Assembly: GCF_041262565.1 (NCBI RefSeq)
Contig: NZ_JBGCCJ010000001.1
Location: 124,001 to 188,000 of the forward strand
Source: Leifsonia sp. EB41
GTDB lineage: Bacteria > Actinomycetota > Actinomycetes > Actinomycetales > Microbacteriaceae
Direction: 5' to 3'
DNA: 64,000 nucleotides
In this document: in pieces, positions 63,586-64,000 of the stretch
Layout: the number at the start of each line of letters is the position of its first letter
Numbering within the stretch: the stretch's first letter is position 1
Notes under the pieces: generated by a model
Told to the model about the DNA's origin: nothing
Databases searched by the model: none
The model's input: the letters and a program-made list of their open reading frames with translations, nothing else
Position numbers and translations under genes: made by a program

Positions 63586-64000
63586 CTAGTGGGCCGCCAC
63601 GGCGGTCCCGGTGAGCTCGTGACGCGAGAAGGTGTCGACGAAGCACTCGTAGGCGCGGTCTCCCGACGCCCACTGGTTGGCGCTGTTCGGATAGCGCAGC
63701 TCCACCTGGACGTCCTCGTTCCACACCGCGACCCAGTTCCAGTCCAGGATGCCGGGGGCGGTGCAGAGGTCGCCGACCTGTGTGTTGAGCGCCTGCGCGC
63801 CGGGGAACGGCGCGCCGGCGGACTGGGGGAGGGCGCCCTGCGAGATCACCTGGGCGATGTGCGGCGACGCGCAGTCGATGACGGGGTAGGAGCTCTCCCA
63901 CGGCGAGGGGAAGACCTGGAGGCACGCGCCGGTGGCGATGCTGCCGACCGGCTGCTCCGGCACGGTCGCGACCGGCGGCGTGTGGGTCGGGCGCGGCGGC
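63586..64000 (-). CDS. Septum formation family protein (5' end outside window)
   Basis: Partial gene; the frame remains open to the window edge, so the N-terminus is missing. The visible part starts in a Pro-rich linker (PPRPTHTPPVATVPEQP) and contains a septum-formation-type domain: SIATGACLQVF, YPVIDCASPHIAQVI, VGDLCTAPG, and QVELRYPNSANQWASGDRAYECF. The spaced cysteines suggest disulfides in an exported domain. Convergent with the UvrA-like gene, 4 nt apart. The family call is from the PHxxQV and GDRxxxC pattern and is moderately sure. Confidence 0.7.
   Translation of the reverse strand, partial: PPRPTHTPPVATVPEQPVGSIATGACLQVFPSPWESSYPVIDCASPHIAQVISQGALPQSAGAPFPGAQALNTQVGDLCTAPGILDWNWVAVWNEDVQVELRYPNSANQWASGDRAYECFVDTFSRHELTGTAVAAH

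Overview
This is a GC-rich chromosomal window from an actinobacterium, most likely Microbacteriaceae and plausibly Leifsonia or a close relative. That placement is an inference from gene order (rne/rng-rplU-rpmA-obgE-proBA-nadD-rsfS; pafBC-tatAC-helY), from RbpA and the WYL regulators, and from many start codons lying 6-8 nt behind a -10 hexamer (leaderless mRNAs). It reads as core chromosome: I see no insertion sequence, phage, integron, CRISPR array or origin. No gene-free stretch exceeds 300 nt; the longest are 15905-16177 and 2088-2346.

Layout. 1-9300: 3' part of an RNase E/G gene, ribosomal proteins L21 and L27, ObgE, proline synthesis (ProB, ProA), NadD and the ribosome silencing factor. 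9413-9546: tRNA-Ala(GGC) with terminator. 9619-10675: AraC-type regulator with a possible leader peptide. 10714-15904: a minus-strand seven-gene operon encoding a SipW-type signal peptidase, four TasA/camelysin-like exported proteins, an RCC1-type propeller protein and a LAXTG-anchored protein. This is the most novel-looking locus and is best read as a surface-fibre or matrix system. 16178-20656: LCP glycopolymer ligase, small membrane proteins, MFS exporter, UbiA prenyltransferase. 20773-28211: a LacI-controlled oligosaccharide locus (GH13, ABC binding protein, two permeases) followed by a GH3 lipoprotein. 28231-29898: a frameshifted Tat-exported gene and YceI.

29984-37046: the SOS mutasome imuA-imuB-dnaE2 plus DUF3097 and DUF6504 genes, with two LexA boxes (GAAC-N4-GTTC). 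37115-40938: DUF1707 protein, VIT1-like transporter, WYL regulator, CDF transporter, tRNA-Leu(GAG). 41064-47077: M20 hydrolase, UppP, PAC2 protein, HAD phosphatase, TrmI, FKBP lipoprotein. 47098-53006: pafB-pafC-small membrane gene-tatA-tatC-helY. The Pup-proteasome genes that normally sit between trmI and pafB in actinobacteria are absent. 53083-64000: Lnt, RbpA, GDPD, SPFH and NfeD proteins, SDR, S9 peptidase, HdeD-like protein, a short UvrA paralogue, and an edge-truncated septum-formation family gene.

Themes. DNA-damage functions recur (LexA-controlled mutasome, PafBC regulators, UvrA-like ATPase). Envelope functions recur (SipW/TasA locus, LCP, UppP, Lnt, Tat, two lipoproteins). Coordinates and motifs were read directly from the sequence; family names come from recognised motifs and no database search was run.
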